DNA of 64,000 bases from an uncultured Sphingomonadaceae bacterium (GCA_947495985.1 CANMBD010000001.1:744001-808000); one strand, 5' to 3'. Shown: positions 39,096-49,157, counted from the stretch's first letter. Program-made: numbers and translations. The notes: a model not told the origin generated them from the letters alone.

Positions 39096-39632
39096 CTACC
39101 ACGGCAATCCGCATAAATCGATATGACCGTCCACCTTCGCGGGCCCGTTTATGGGTAAGACCATCGTATTCCTGAAGGCAAATGGCCCGGTTATACCGTG
39201 TTGCTCAACCACCATATCGCCTTGGAACAGGGCCCATCCCAGTTTGTCATAAAAGGCAACATTATGATCTTCGCAGAACAGGAGGCCAAATGCGCATCCG
39301 GCTTCGGTTCTCAAAAGCTCCATGAGATGAAGCATCACCTGTTTTCCGTATCCCTGGCCCTGAAATTCCGGTTCGGTCATAACGCCGCCAATGCCTGCAA
39401 CTCTTGTTTTCTGGCCATCACAAAGGACTTCGCGCTCGTGGATACCGGCGACAGCTCTGACCTCGTCCTGCACATAAAGTAGCACCCGTCGTTGCGCGTG
39501 CGCCCATTCGATGCCGTGCATCGGCGTGTGGATCAGCTTTTCCGGCGGATAAATACGTTGCCGCATATCCGATATTTCAGGCCAGCTCAGCGCACCGTCT
39601 TTAACCAGAAAGCTCGGTGCGCTGGCGGTCAT
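39096..39632 (-). CDS. GNAT-family N-acetyltransferase
   Basis: A 178-residue acetyltransferase fold. The acetyl-CoA loop is Q-G-Q-G-Y-G in EFQGQGYGKQVMLHLMELL, preceded by the beta-strand VAGIGGVMTEP. No substrate-specific motif is recognisable; it could acylate a small amine or aminoglycoside, or a protein terminus. Its start overlaps the end of gyrA by four bases (ATGA), making it transcribed with gyrase subunit A, but a functional link is not evident. Confidence 0.87.
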   Translation of the reverse strand: MTASAPSFLVKDGALSWPEISDMRQRIYPPEKLIHTPMHGIEWAHAQRRVLLYVQDEVRAVAGIHEREVLCDGQKTRVAGIGGVMTEPEFQGQGYGKQVMLHLMELLRTEAGCAFGLLFCEDHNVAFYDKLGWALFQGDMVVEQHGITGPFAFRNTMVLPINGPAKVDGHIDLCGLPW

Positions 39633-42379
39633 GTTTCGGGATCATCCCCGGTTTCGGTTTCTGCGCCGGATTCTGTGGAACCATCCGCTTCGTCCAATTC
39701 CTCGGCAACCAGCTCTTCGGCTTCATTCTCCGGTTCATCTTCTTCGTCGATTTTGGCCGCGCCTACGACTGTTTCACCCGGTGAGACGTCAAAAAGCTTC
39801 ACGCCAGAGCTATTGCGGCCAATTACCCGCATATCAGCGACTTTCATACGGATTAGCTTGGCCTGATCGGTGACCAGCATGATCTGCTCTTCATTCTTGG
39901 CCTCAAAGCTCGCAACAACCGTACCATTGCGCTTAATATTATCGATGTTCAGGATGCCCTGACCACCGCGACCGGACTGGCGATATTCGAAGGCGCTCGA
40001 GCGTTTGCCATAGCCGTTGGCGCAGACTGTCAAGATGAAATCCTCGGTTTCCGAAAATTCTGCGAGACGTTCAGGAGGCAGTTCCGAGGTATTTTCATTC
40101 TCTTTCCACGGCGCAGCCTTCAGATAAGCATCGCGTTCTTCTGTCGTGGCCTCAAATCCGCGCAATACCGATAGGGAGATAACTTCGTCATCACCTTTCA
40201 GCGCAATCCCCCGGACACCCGTGGATGTGCGGCTCTGGAAAGAGCGAACGGCATCGCCGGCAAAGCGGATTGCCTTACCATTTTTGGTTGCCAGCAGCAC
40301 GTCGTCATCGTCGGTTAGCAATTCCACTCCAATCAGGTGATCATCGCTATCCTCGTCAAATTTCATCGCAAATTTGCCGTTGGATGGAACGTTTGTGAAA
40401 CTGTCCATGCTGTTGCGCCTTACGCCGCCTTTGGCGGTTGCAAACATGACATGCAATTTGCCCCATTCAGCCTCATCTTCCGGCAGTGGCAAGACGGTCG
40501 AAATTGTTTCCCCGTCGGCCAGCGGTAAAAGGTTGACCATCGGTCGTCCTTTGGTTTGCGGTCCACCTTCGGGCAGTTTCCAAACTTTAAGGCGGTAAAC
40601 CTTGCCATGGGTGGAGAAGAACAGCACCGGCGTATGGGTGGACGTAACGAACAGTTCGGTAATCGCGTCCTCATCCTTGGTTGCCATGCCGGCCCGGCCT
40701 TTGCCGCCGCGGCGCTGTGCTCGGAAAGTATCGAGCGGTGTGCGTTTGATATAACCGCCATGGGTCACCGTAACGACCATTTCAGCGCGTTCCATCAGGT
40801 CTTCGTCTTCCAGACCATCCCAGGCAGCGGTGATTTCGCTGATACGCGGCGTCGCAAATTCATCGCGCACCGTCTCCAGCTCTTCGCGCATCACGGCATA
40901 AAGCTTTACACGATCGGCTAATATTGAGAGATATTCTTCAATAGCGGCTGCAAGTTCTTTTAACTCATCGCCAATTTCTTCACGGCCAAGGGCAGTCAGC
41001 TTCTGCAGACGCAGATCTAATATGGCTTTCACTTGAATGGCGGAAAGCTTGTAAATATCGCCCTCAACCTCAGTTTCTATGGCTTCAACCAGTTTGATAT
41101 AGCCGGCGATTTCGGCAATCGGCCATTCGCGGGCGAGCAAGGATTCGCGCGCTTCTGCCGGTGTTGATGAACCACGAATAATCCGGACCACTTCGTCCAT
41201 ATTCGTGACGGCGACGACCAGGCCGAGCAAGACATGAGCCCGCTCACGCGCCTTGTTCAGTTCAAATTTTGTCCGCCGGGTAATGACTTCTTCGCGGAAT
41301 TTAACAAATGCCTCGATAATATCGCGCAGATTGAGCACTTCCGGACGCCCGCCGCGAATGGCTAACATATTGGCAGGAAAGCTGGATTGGGCAGGGGTGA
41401 AACGCCAGATCTGGTTCAATACCACATCTGCGGTCGCATCGCGTTTCAGATCGATGACCACACGAACACCGGCGCGGCTAGATTCATCGCGGATGTCGGA
41501 TACGCCTTCAATACGCTTGTCTTTGGCCGCTTCGGCAATTTTCTCTACCAGGCCAGATTTACCAACCTGAAAAGGAATGGAGGTGAGAACAATCGAGCGT
41601 TTATCGCCACGCCCTTCCTCAATTTCATGCCGCGCGCGCATCATGATCGAGCCGCGTCCCTCTTTATAGGCCGATTTCGCACCGGATTGCCCCAATATCA
41701 GTGGCGCTGTCGGAAAGTCGGGGCCAGGGATGATATCGATAAGCTCATCGACAGTAATCCCCGAATTATCCATATAGGCAAGACAGCCATTGATGACTTC
41801 GCCAAGATTATGTGGCGGGATATTGGTCGCCATGCCAACCGCGATACCGCCGGCACCATTGACAAGCAGATTGGGGAAGCGCGCTGGCAAAACCGATGGT
41901 TCCTGACGACTGCCGTCATAATTGTCGATGAAATCAACAGTATCCTTGTCGAGATCATTGAGCAGGCTGTTGGCCACCTTGTTCAGCCGCGCCTCTGTAT
42001 ACCGCATGGACGCCGGCATATCCGGGTCCATCGATCCGAAATTGCCCTGACCGTCGATCAGAGGGACCCGCATCGACCAGTCCTGAGTCATTCGCGCCAG
42101 GGCCATGTAAATGGCGCTATCGCCATGGGGGTGATAATTGCCCATCACGTCGCCAACAATTTTTGCGCATTTACGGTATGGGCGTCCGGCGACGAAGCCG
42201 CCTTCTTGTGACGAGAATAAAATCCGCCGGTGGACGGGTTTTAGACCATCGCGTACATCGGGCAATGCGCGGCTGACGATGACCGACATGGCATAGTCCA
42301 TGTAGCTCGATTTCATTTCATCGACGATATCAATTGGTTCAATATCAGATGGTTCTGGTGCTGTGGTTTGTTCGTTCAC
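39629..42379 (-). CDS. gyrA: DNA gyrase subunit A
   Basis: The breakage-reunion subunit of gyrase, 916 residues. The winged-helix domain holds [25 protein letters not shown] and the catalytic tyrosine in [10 protein letters not shown]; the C-terminal half has six beta-pinwheel blades with the gyrase box RRGGKGRAG, identifying gyrase rather than topoisomerase IV. The quinolone-determining stretch reads [15 protein letters not shown], so the serine (S88) is kept but the residue equal to E. coli Asp87 is Met92. The C terminus is a long acidic tail. GyrA is followed by the coupled GNAT gene. Confidence 0.97.
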   Translation of the reverse strand: MNEQTTAPEPSDIEPIDIVDEMKSSYMDYAMSVIVSRALPDVRDGLKPVHRRILFSSQEGGFVAGRPYRKCAKIVGDVMGNYHPHGDSAIYMALARMTQDWSMRVPLIDGQGNFGSMDPDMPASMRYTEARLNKVANSLLNDLDKDTVDFIDNYDGSRQEPSVLPARFPNLLVNGAGGIAVGMATNIPPHNLGEVINGCLAYMDNSGITVDELIDIIPGPDFPTAPLILGQSGAKSAYKEGRGSIMMRARHEIEEGRGDKRSIVLTSIPFQVGKSGLVEKIAEAAKDKRIEGVSDIRDESSRAGVRVVIDLKRDATADVVLNQIWRFTPAQSSFPANMLAIRGGRPEVLNLRDIIEAFVKFREEVITRRTKFELNKARERAHVLLGLVVAVTNMDEVVRIIRGSSTPAEARESLLAREWPIAEIAGYIKLVEAIETEVEGDIYKLSAIQVKAILDLRLQKLTALGREEIGDELKELAAAIEEYLSILADRVKLYAVMREELETVRDEFATPRISEITAAWDGLEDEDLMERAEMVVTVTHGGYIKRTPLDTFRAQRRGGKGRAGMATKDEDAITELFVTSTHTPVLFFSTHGKVYRLKVWKLPEGGPQTKGRPMVNLLPLADGETISTVLPLPEDEAEWGKLHVMFATAKGGVRRNSMDSFTNVPSNGKFAMKFDEDSDDHLIGVELLTDDDDVLLATKNGKAIRFAGDAVRSFQSRTSTGVRGIALKGDDEVISLSVLRGFEATTEERDAYLKAAPWKENENTSELPPERLAEFSETEDFILTVCANGYGKRSSAFEYRQSGRGGQGILNIDNIKRNGTVVASFEAKNEEQIMLVTDQAKLIRMKVADMRVIGRNSSGVKLFDVSPGETVVGAAKIDEEDEPENEAEELVAEELDEADGSTESGAETETGDDPET

Positions 42380-42485
42380 AAACGGGCCTTTTTCATAGGA
42401 TTTTTTCTGCTGATTCTTCTAGGGGAAGCGGCTTCTAAAAGCCAGCTTTTCGGGTCGAATTTACACGAAAAACTGGGCGCTACAT

Positions 42486-43190
42486 TCAGGGTTTGATTTC
42501 TTCCCCGTCCCACGCGAAAATCTTGCCGCTATCGACCGGTTTCAGGCCGTCGAGAACATCCAGAAGCTGCACGGCTGCGCGTTCGGGGTCAAACAGTTTG
42601 CCAGGCGGAACATTGCTCTGAAACGGCTTGCTGAGGCCGGTATCCACAGTGCCGGGGTGCAAAGCGACGATGATGCTGCGTTTGTTCTTGCGCGCCCATT
42701 CTATCGACAGATTACGGATAATCATATTGAGCGCCGCCTTCGCAGCCCGATATCCATACCATCCGCCCAGCCGGTTATCCGAAATACTGCCAACGCGGGC
42801 TGATATGGCTGCAAATGTTGTAATCCCGTCTTTTGGCATTAACGGCAGGAAATGTTTGGCAATCAAGGCAGGGCCAATGGCATTGATCTGGTAATTTTCC
42901 AGCGCCCATTCGGTATTCAGCTCCCGCATGCTTTTTTCGGGGCCGTTTTCCTTATTGTGAAGCAGCCCAGTTGCGACAAATATAAGGTGCGGTTTGATAT
43001 CCTGTTCCTGCAGCCAGTCAGCCGCCGATCGGATCGAATCCTCGGATGTCAAATCAAGCTTTACCGGGCTATCCGTTCCACGCGAAAACCGAACTATCCG
43101 ATCAAATTCATCTTCCTGTTCCAGCGCATCGGCCATAGCACGCCCGATGCCGCCCGAGGTTCCCACTACAACCGCAGTTTTGCTGCTCAT
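42486..43190 (-). CDS. Short-chain dehydrogenase/reductase (C-factor-like)
   Basis: A 234-residue Rossmann-fold SDR. The cofactor loop GTSGGIG (9-15) and the catalytic YGYRAAK (YxxxK) are present, and a serine before it (AISARVGSIS). The overall pattern matches CsgA/C-factor-type reductases; the substrate is not known. It lies directly after yaaA (ATGA overlap 43187-43190), and thus is translated with it, upstream of gyrA by 106 bp. Confidence 0.87.
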   Translation of the reverse strand: MSSKTAVVVGTSGGIGRAMADALEQEDEFDRIVRFSRGTDSPVKLDLTSEDSIRSAADWLQEQDIKPHLIFVATGLLHNKENGPEKSMRELNTEWALENYQINAIGPALIAKHFLPLMPKDGITTFAAISARVGSISDNRLGGWYGYRAAKAALNMIIRNLSIEWARKNKRSIIVALHPGTVDTGLSKPFQSNVPPGKLFDPERAAVQLLDVLDGLKPVDSGKIFAWDGEEIKP

Positions 43191-43945
43191 GAGCGCACAA
43201 AGCGCAGACTGTCCTTGGTGCTGTTTTTGGCATCAAATTGGTATCCATCACTGTCGAAGCCCTTCAGTGCTTCGGTATCCTGCAGATGGTGCTCACAGAT
43301 ATATCGCGCCATCATGCCCCTGGCACGTTTGGCTTCAAAACTGATGAACTTCGGTCCACCCGGTCCGTCCTTGCGGAAATCGACTTCGACAATCCGCGCG
43401 TTCAGTTTGTCCGTATGCGGTTTGACTGCCGCCCAATATTCATTGCTGGCAAGATTTACAATTACGCGCTCTTCTGTTCCTTTCAGATCTCCGGCAAGCT
43501 CTTTCGCGATTTTGTCTTTCCAGAAGTCGGTCAATTTTTTGTATCGCGGTGCCCATTTTGTTCCCATTTCAAGGCGATGCGGCCTGATCGGGTCAAGGGG
43601 ACGGAGCAAGCCATATAGACCCGAAAGGATTCGCAGATGGCTTTGGGCAAAGTGCAATCCTTCCTTGCTCAGGCTCTGGGCCTCAAAACCGGTATAAACA
43701 TCGCCGTTATAAGCATAGATCGCTGCGCGTTCCGGTTGATCGAAAAAATGGCTGTAGCGACCGTGATTTAGATCGATCAGGTTGTCGGAGACGGGCATGA
43801 TCGACTTTAGTTTCTTTTTCGACAGATTTGAAATCGCCCCGGCCAATCGTGCTGTCTCGTCCGGAAAACGGACCTCAGTTGGTTGATAGGAAGGGAGTTC
43901 GCTGTCGAAATCAAGCGACTTGGCAGGTGAGATAATGGCAATCAC
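43187..43945 (-). CDS. yaaA: YaaA-family peroxide stress protein
   Basis: A 252-residue member of the YaaA/DUF328 family, which lowers free iron and protects DNA during hydrogen peroxide stress in E. coli and binds DNA in structural work. Typical stretches are IISPAKSLDF at the N terminus, ALNHGRYSHF-like IDLNHGRYSHFFDQ, AIYAYNGDVYTGFEA and GLYGLLRPLDPI. It leads a two-gene unit with the SDR. The gap to the divergent secreted-protein gene is 216 bp. Confidence 0.95.
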   Translation of the reverse strand: MIAIISPAKSLDFDSELPSYQPTEVRFPDETARLAGAISNLSKKKLKSIMPVSDNLIDLNHGRYSHFFDQPERAAIYAYNGDVYTGFEAQSLSKEGLHFAQSHLRILSGLYGLLRPLDPIRPHRLEMGTKWAPRYKKLTDFWKDKIAKELAGDLKGTEERVIVNLASNEYWAAVKPHTDKLNARIVEVDFRKDGPGGPKFISFEAKRARGMMARYICEHHLQDTEALKGFDSDGYQFDAKNSTKDSLRFVRS

Positions 43946-44161
43946 GTTTAACTAACCTCATAGTTGGGGAGTTTACACCCTTATACAATTTGTCGGTGCA
44001 CAGAGGCGGTTACAAGTATCTCCGTTCAACAACTATTCAGCGGATTCACTCTATAAAAGCATGTGAAACTTGGTAATAAAGCCAAGACAGTTTATGGTGC
44101 AACCATATTCGAAAATCCGATACGGGTTCGGTGACACAAAGTTTTTATTCGGAGGAATTTT

Positions 44162-45463
44162 ATGCGTTTTCTATCTCATTTTTCTATGGCCGTTGCTCTG
44201 GCTGCTGCTGGAACATTAGCCATTTCTGCTGTGCCGCAGGAGGCGCACGCGCAGAAAAAGAAAAAGGGCAAAGCGCCCAAGCTTGAAATCAGTAAGGAAA
44301 TCCGCCCCCAGGTCGCTGAGATTCAGCAAGCTATGGCAAGCGAAGCACCTGCAACTGCCAAACCACTAATAGAAGCTTTGCTAGCTCAACCTCTTGCAGG
44401 CGATGACCAGTTTATTGCCGGGCAGCTGGCCATTCAACTGGGTTCGACTTTGAAGGATACCGGCTTGCAGGAAAAAGGCATTAATGCCTCATTGGCCAGT
44501 GGGAAGACCCCGGCGGAACAGCAGCCTTCATTCCTGTTCTTCTCTGGCAATTTCGCTTATGGGGCAGGGCGCTATGCTGAAGCCGTACAAACGCTCCAAC
44601 AGGCCGTTGACGCCGGTTATACCAACAATAATGTCGGAGCGTTGATAGCTGAAGCTAATTTTAAACAAAACAAGTTCCCAGAAGGGCTTGCTGCGTTGGA
44701 CCGGGCCATTGAAATGGAGAAGGCCAAAGGCGGCAAAGCATCTCAAGACTGGTATCGCCGCGGTGCCGGTATTGCGATGAAGAATAATACAAATGGTGCT
44801 GCCGGTCAGTGGACATACAAGCTTGTTGAAGCTTACCCGACAGGCGAAAATTGGCGTGCCGCCTTGTCAGTCTATCGTGATTCGGCCAATCCAAAACTCT
44901 CCAACCAGGAAAATCTGGAGCTTATGCGTCTGATGCGCAAAGCTGATGCAATGGAGAGCGAACGGGATTATTTTGAATATGCCGATGCTGCTGATCCACG
45001 CAGGTTGCCAGGTGAAGTTGTTTCTCTTCTGGAAGAAGGGTTGGCCAAAGGGGACGTTTCCTCTTCCAGTTCATACGTGAAAGAGACTTTGGCCGCTGCG
45101 CGCAGCTCAGTTGCTGCTGACAAAGCCAGCCTCGGTGCTTCCGAACGTGATGCAGCCAAGTCTGCCAATGGCAAGATCGCTCTGGCGACTGCCGATGCCC
45201 TGCTGGGGTACGGAGACTATGCCAAAGCCGCTTCGCTTTATCAGTCGGCTATTAGCAAAGGCGGAGTAGATACCGCACGAGCTCAAGTGGGCCTTGGTAT
45301 TTCCCACGTTGGGCAGCAAAACTGGGATGGCGCCAAGCAGGCATTTTCGGGCGTCACCGGCACACGCAAAGATATTGCCAATTTTTGGTCATTGTGGATT
45401 GATCAGCAAGCGGCGGGTACAGCCAGTGCGGCACCTGCTCCAGTGGAGCCGAGTGCTAGCTAG
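44162..45463 (+). CDS. Secreted TPR-like protein
   Basis: A 433-residue exported protein. A signal peptide (about 1-31, cleaved after EAHA) is followed by a Lys-rich linker and about five TPR-like helical hairpins (for example GRYAEAVQTLQQAVDAG, NKFPEGLAALDRAIEM, GDYAKAASLYQSAISKG, QNWDGAKQAFSGV), a protein-interaction scaffold. A perfect GGAGGAA site precedes the ATG. It reads toward a strong terminator at 45484-45512. The 216-bp leader holds a hairpin CTTGG-N8-CCAAG (44069-44086). Function unknown. Confidence 0.78.
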   Translation: MRFLSHFSMAVALAAAGTLAISAVPQEAHAQKKKKGKAPKLEISKEIRPQVAEIQQAMASEAPATAKPLIEALLAQPLAGDDQFIAGQLAIQLGSTLKDTGLQEKGINASLASGKTPAEQQPSFLFFSGNFAYGAGRYAEAVQTLQQAVDAGYTNNNVGALIAEANFKQNKFPEGLAALDRAIEMEKAKGGKASQDWYRRGAGIAMKNNTNGAAGQWTYKLVEAYPTGENWRAALSVYRDSANPKLSNQENLELMRLMRKADAMESERDYFEYADAADPRRLPGEVVSLLEEGLAKGDVSSSSSYVKETLAAARSSVAADKASLGASERDAAKSANGKIALATADALLGYGDYAKAASLYQSAISKGGVDTARAQVGLGISHVGQQNWDGAKQAFSGVTGTRKDIANFWSLWIDQQAAGTASAAPAPVEPSAS

Positions 45464-45483
45464 ACAACATAATTCTCATCAAG

Positions 45484-45512
45484 AAAAAGGGCGCTTTTGG
45501 CGCCCTTTTTTA
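45484..45512. terminator. Bidirectional intrinsic terminator
   Basis: GGGCGC (45489-45494) pairs with GCGCCC (45500-45505) around a five-base loop, flanked by AAAAA on one side and TTTTT on the other. The A/T tracts allow termination on both strands, fitting its place between the convergent TPR-like gene and the Lrp gene. Confidence 0.9.
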
Positions 45513-45524
45513 TTGAGGTTATTT

Positions 45525-45998
45525 TTACTCTCCAATCGGGACGCCCGGCAGGTTCTTCGCAGACCTGATGGTCAAAGACGTTTTGACGCTGGCCACATTG
45601 GGTGCGGAGGTCAGTTTGCTGGTCAGGAAGTTTTGAAATTCTTGAAGGTCCTTTGCCACAACTTTGAGCATGAAATCGATCTCGCCGTTAAGCATGTAAC
45701 ATTCACGGACTTCGGGAAGCTGTTCGATATGATCTTCAAACGCCTTCAAATCTGATTCTGCCTGGCTTTTCAGGCTGACCATGGCAAAGACAGTGATCGT
45801 AAAGCCCATTTTTGCCGGATCAATCGCTGCATGATATGCTGTGATGATCCCGCTGTCTTCCAAGGCGCGCATTCGCCGCAGACAGGGCGGTGCAGTCAAT
45901 CCGACGCTGTTGGCCAATTCGACATTGGTAACACGCCCTTCGTTCTGCAGCCGTTCCAGAATCTGTAAGTCAATTTCGTCCAAATTTATGTCGGGCAT
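45525..45998 (-). CDS. Lrp/AsnC-family transcription regulator
   Basis: A 157-residue feast-famine regulator. The N-terminal winged HTH (LQILERLQNEGRVTNVELANSVGLTAPPCLRRMRALEDSGII) contacts DNA, the C-terminal RAM/AsnC domain (GEIDFMLKVVAKDLQEFQNFLTSKL) senses amino acids and oligomerises. No amino-acid transporter or catabolic gene is beside it, so it is likely a global Lrp-like factor. It converges on the TPR-like gene over the bidirectional terminator. The start at 45998 is the family start. Confidence 0.95.
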   Translation of the reverse strand: MPDINLDEIDLQILERLQNEGRVTNVELANSVGLTAPPCLRRMRALEDSGIITAYHAAIDPAKMGFTITVFAMVSLKSQAESDLKAFEDHIEQLPEVRECYMLNGEIDFMLKVVAKDLQEFQNFLTSKLTSAPNVASVKTSLTIRSAKNLPGVPIGE

Positions 45999-46083
45999 AT
46001 CTCTGCAATTTCCGTTCGCGAATCAATATCTTCTTATAATATAATTAGCGCACCAAGCAACAGCTGCCCACTTGTCCCACATT

Positions 46084-47871
46084 GTGACGCGACATATTCG
46101 GGGGTTACGATATCTGGATGTTGGGGTTATCAACTTGTTAACAAGCCCATCTAAACTCTTCACTCCGGAATTGCCATTGCGTTACGATGATCGTCTGAAA
46201 ACAGTGCTCAAAGGCTCTCTGCCAGAGGGTAGTGCTGCCGCGCTGCAATGGCGTCAGGTCGCCGACCTGATGGCGCAAAAGCCGGGACGTCTGGTCAATG
46301 ATGATGTGCAGTCTGGTCTCACGCGGCTGCGTGATTTGCATGAGCGCGTGGATGAAACGGACCGGATTGCGGCGGTACAGGCACTAAACGGCCGTTTAAG
46401 GTCCGCACCTTTGCTGGTTTATCTTTGTGCCGATAATGACGCTGTATGTGATGCAGCGATAATTGCGGCAGATCTTCAGGATGAGGAATGGGTTGATGTA
46501 ATCCCTCAATTGTCAGCCCGGGGAAGCAAGATTTTGCGGACCCGCTCTGATCTGGGACCGCTTACAAGAGATGTGCTGAATCTGGACGCGTGGGGAGGGG
46601 CGGATAATTCAGGACCTCTGATATCGGCAAATGACGACACGATCGAAGGGATGGACGATGCCCCTGATGACGCTCAGGATAGCGAAGAACCAGAAAAAAA
46701 GCCGGATGATGCATCCCAAATCAGCACATTGGTTGCAAGAATAGAAGACTATCAGCGTAATCGTGAAGCAAAAGTAGCCCAATCTTCCATGACCGATGCA
46801 GAGCATCGTAGCTATTTTGTCGACGTTATAGACGGGATCAACTTTGAAACCGACGATAGCGGTACGATAATCTGGGCTGAGGGGCCACCCAAAGGCGCTA
46901 TCGTGGGTGTAACTATTGCAGAACCTACCTTCGATGATGGGCCTGGCCCTGATGCATATGGTGCAGCAGCCTTTCGCCAGAGAATGCCGTTGGAAAATGC
47001 GCGGATGCGGTTGTGCGGTGCACCGATTGTAGCAGGGGACTGGCGGATGTCAGCCATTCCGTATTTTGGCGACGAAACCGGTCGCTTCAAAGGGTATCGC
47101 GGTGTCATGAGGCGCCCGAATGCCGCCGAAGACGCCCGGCAGAACAGTCTTGATGTAGAGCGGCGCGAACAATTGCAGCAGCTTATTCATGAACTGCGTA
47201 CGCCGCTCAATGCGATTATCGGTTTCAGCGAGATTATCGAGCAGCAACTGTTTGGTCCCGCATCCTTTGAGTATCGCACGTTGTCGCGCAGTATCATGGA
47301 TGAAGCGCAGAGATTGCTAACCGGCTTTGAAGATCTGGATATCGCGGCGAAAATCGATGCGGGTCAGATGGAAAGCCAGTCCGGTCTGACCGAACCTGAT
47401 TGGCTTATGGAACGCCTCGCCCAACGTTTGCAAAGTTTGACCGAGAGTAAATCAGTCGATCTGCACATGACCAAAGCCGAACCGGTTCGCCCCTTTGCTC
47501 TGGAAAGTGAATCCGTAGAACGGATCTTTGCCCGATTGCTATCCGCAGCAATTATCGCCTGTGAGAATGGTGAAGAATTACGAGCGGATTTGCGGACTCG
47601 AATAGGTTCACAGCCAGTCAATTATTTCAGCCTCTCTCGTCCTTCCCGTATTCAGGGTGTATCGGAAGAACAACTACTCGATCCTTCCCACGGTATAGAG
47701 GGTGATGGCAGCGACGCTCCGCTTTTGGGATTGGGATTTTCGCTCCGCCTGGTGCGCAATCTGGCAAAGTCGGCCAATGGTACACTCACCATATCGGATG
47801 AGAGGATAGCCTTGACCCTGCCAGCCGCCACGACTAGCGAAATTGGTGTTAAGGAAACGGAATTCGAATAA
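46084..47871 (+). CDS. Sensor histidine kinase with degenerate ATPase domain
   Basis: About 595 residues. Order: an N-terminal helical region (about 25-150) with repeat spacing like DUF2336/HEAT repeats (APLLVYLCADNDAVCDAAIIAADLQDEEWVDVIPQLSARG); an acidic linker; a PAS-like domain (YFVDVIDGINFETDDSGTIIWAEG); a HisKA dimerisation domain with the phospho-His in IHELRTPLNAIIGFSEII; and a HATPase_c domain. The N-box Asn is replaced (LLSAAIIAC), though a G2-type LGLGFSLRLV remains, so autophosphorylation may be lost. No transmembrane segment. The start is uncertain: a GTG at 46084 is used, a TTG at 46072 and later starts are possible, and no Shine-Dalgarno is clear. No response regulator adjoins. 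Confidence 0.75.
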   Translation: MTRHIRGLRYLDVGVINLLTSPSKLFTPELPLRYDDRLKTVLKGSLPEGSAAALQWRQVADLMAQKPGRLVNDDVQSGLTRLRDLHERVDETDRIAAVQALNGRLRSAPLLVYLCADNDAVCDAAIIAADLQDEEWVDVIPQLSARGSKILRTRSDLGPLTRDVLNLDAWGGADNSGPLISANDDTIEGMDDAPDDAQDSEEPEKKPDDASQISTLVARIEDYQRNREAKVAQSSMTDAEHRSYFVDVIDGINFETDDSGTIIWAEGPPKGAIVGVTIAEPTFDDGPGPDAYGAAAFRQRMPLENARMRLCGAPIVAGDWRMSAIPYFGDETGRFKGYRGVMRRPNAAEDARQNSLDVERREQLQQLIHELRTPLNAIIGFSEIIEQQLFGPASFEYRTLSRSIMDEAQRLLTGFEDLDIAAKIDAGQMESQSGLTEPDWLMERLAQRLQSLTESKSVDLHMTKAEPVRPFALESESVERIFARLLSAAIIACENGEELRADLRTRIGSQPVNYFSLSRPSRIQGVSEEQLLDPSHGIEGDGSDAPLLGLGFSLRLVRNLAKSANGTLTISDERIALTLPAATTSEIGVKETEFE

Positions 47872-47899
47872 GGCAGTGCGATCTAAAAAAGGGGCCGTG

Positions 47900-48916
47900 A
47901 TGTTTTCAAATGCACAACAGGACTCTGGCAACCTTGAAAAGAACAGACATTTGCATCTTCCGGCAGATTTTGGCCGCCGTTTTCTGATCAGCGTAGATAC
48001 TGAAGAAGAATTTGACTGGGACGGTCCTTTTAAACGGACAGGTCACACAACTCTGTCCGTTGGAAAGCTCCAACGCTTTCAATCCTTCGTCGAGAAATAT
48101 GACATAAAACCCATATATTTTGTCGATTATTCAATCATAGAGAATGATGAGGCTGCGGCTTTTTTGAAATCTGTATCGGCGTCAAATAACGCATCCGTTG
48201 GTGTCCATCTGCACCCGTGGATCAATCCACCTTTTGAAGAGGAAACCAGTCCATATAATAGTTATGCTGGCAATCTTCCGAAAGAGCTGGAAGAGGCAAA
48301 AATTGTCGCCCTTCGTGACGGGATAGAAGACCGGACAGGAAAGCGACCGATAATCTATCGGGCAGGGCGCTATGGCGTGGGACCCAATAGCATCGAAATT
48401 CTCGCAAAACATGGCTTCCTGATTGATAGCAGCGTGCGCTCCCGGTTTGATTATCGGGACCAGTCGGGGCCGGATTTCTCACATATCGGTCCTGATCCCT
48501 TCTGGCTTGATCATGAAAAAGATTTGCTGGAACTGCCATTGACCACGGTTTTTTCAGGACTTCTGAGAAAGCAGGGCGATTTTTTGTCAGCTTTGTTTAA
48601 CCGTTCAAAAATAGCAGGTGCGCTGTTTTCAAAGTCGAAGGTACTGGAGCGCATTCCGCTAACGCCAGAAGGCGTGTCAGCACGGGAAGCCAAAGAAGCT
48701 ATTGATATTGCATTTGATGATAATCTGAAATTGCTGGTATTCTCCTTTCATTCACCGTCGCTTTCGGCAGGACACACGCCTTATGTGAAAACAGATGAAG
48801 ATCTGGACCGGTTTTACGACTGGTGGCGAGAGGTGATTGACCATTTGCTGGAACGCGGTGCATCACCAATAAGTCTCGATCAGTTGATGGCTGTCGCCGG
48901 TTTGAAGGACAAATAG
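47900..48916 (+). CDS. Polysaccharide deacetylase family protein (WalW-like)
   Basis: A 338-residue NodB-type polysaccharide deacetylase relative. Catalytic-type motifs are VDTEEEFDW (metal and base Asp), HLHPWINPP (the H-x-H metal pair), and YRAGRYGVGP; C-terminal LLVFSFHSPSLSAGHT supplies the last His. The family trims acetyl groups from cell-surface glycans or chitooligosaccharides; WalW-type members occur with exopolysaccharide genes. The ATG at 47900 is preceded by GGGG and starts 28 bp after the kinase, suggesting they share a transcript. Confidence 0.82.
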   Translation: MFSNAQQDSGNLEKNRHLHLPADFGRRFLISVDTEEEFDWDGPFKRTGHTTLSVGKLQRFQSFVEKYDIKPIYFVDYSIIENDEAAAFLKSVSASNNASVGVHLHPWINPPFEEETSPYNSYAGNLPKELEEAKIVALRDGIEDRTGKRPIIYRAGRYGVGPNSIEILAKHGFLIDSSVRSRFDYRDQSGPDFSHIGPDPFWLDHEKDLLELPLTTVFSGLLRKQGDFLSALFNRSKIAGALFSKSKVLERIPLTPEGVSAREAKEAIDIAFDDNLKLLVFSFHSPSLSAGHTPYVKTDEDLDRFYDWWREVIDHLLERGASPISLDQLMAVAGLKDK

Positions 48917-49044
48917 TTTCTGCCTGATGAGCCGACAAATCCGGCTCCCGCAATTATTTCGTTTAGCTGCTTGCCAAATCGCCCGCGCTTCCGCTATCGG
49001 AGCGATCCTTGAAGAACCGAATTTATGGAAATGAGGTTGTTCTG

Positions 49045-49121
49045 GGGCCTGTAGCTCAGTTGGTTAGAGCTGGCCGCTCATAACGGCTAGGTCGGGGGTT
49101 CGAGTCCCTCCGGGCCCACCA
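49045..49121 (+). tRNA. tRNA with CAU anticodon, probably tRNA-Ile2
   Basis: A complete 77-base cloverleaf: acceptor GGGCCTG/CGGGCCC, D arm GCTC/GAGC, anticodon stem GGCCG/CGGCT with loop CTCATAA, T arm GGGGG-TTCGAGT-CCCTC, and encoded CCA. CAT can mean elongator Met, initiator Met or Ile2. Lack of the initiator features and the CTCATAA loop argue for Ile2 (wobble C modified to lysidine by TilS), but elongator Met is not excluded. A terminator follows. Confidence 0.93.
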
Positions 49122-49136
49122 ACCTCTTGTGAAACA

Positions 49137-49157
49137 GGGCGACAGGTCGTCCTTTTT
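49137..49157 (+). terminator. Intrinsic terminator after tRNA-CAU
   Basis: GGGCGA (49137-49142) pairs with TCGTCC (49147-49152), one G-U pair, four-base loop CAGG, then TTTTT (49153-49157). It separates the two tRNA genes, so tRNA-Pro should have its own promoter. Confidence 0.82.

Noticed and set aside
41387..42211. 274-codon plus-strand frame inside gyrA
   Set aside because: Shadow of the conserved GyrA breakage-reunion domain.
42852..43697. 281-codon plus-strand frame opposite the SDR and yaaA genes
   Set aside because: Spans two real genes that are ATGA-coupled on the other strand; no domain features.
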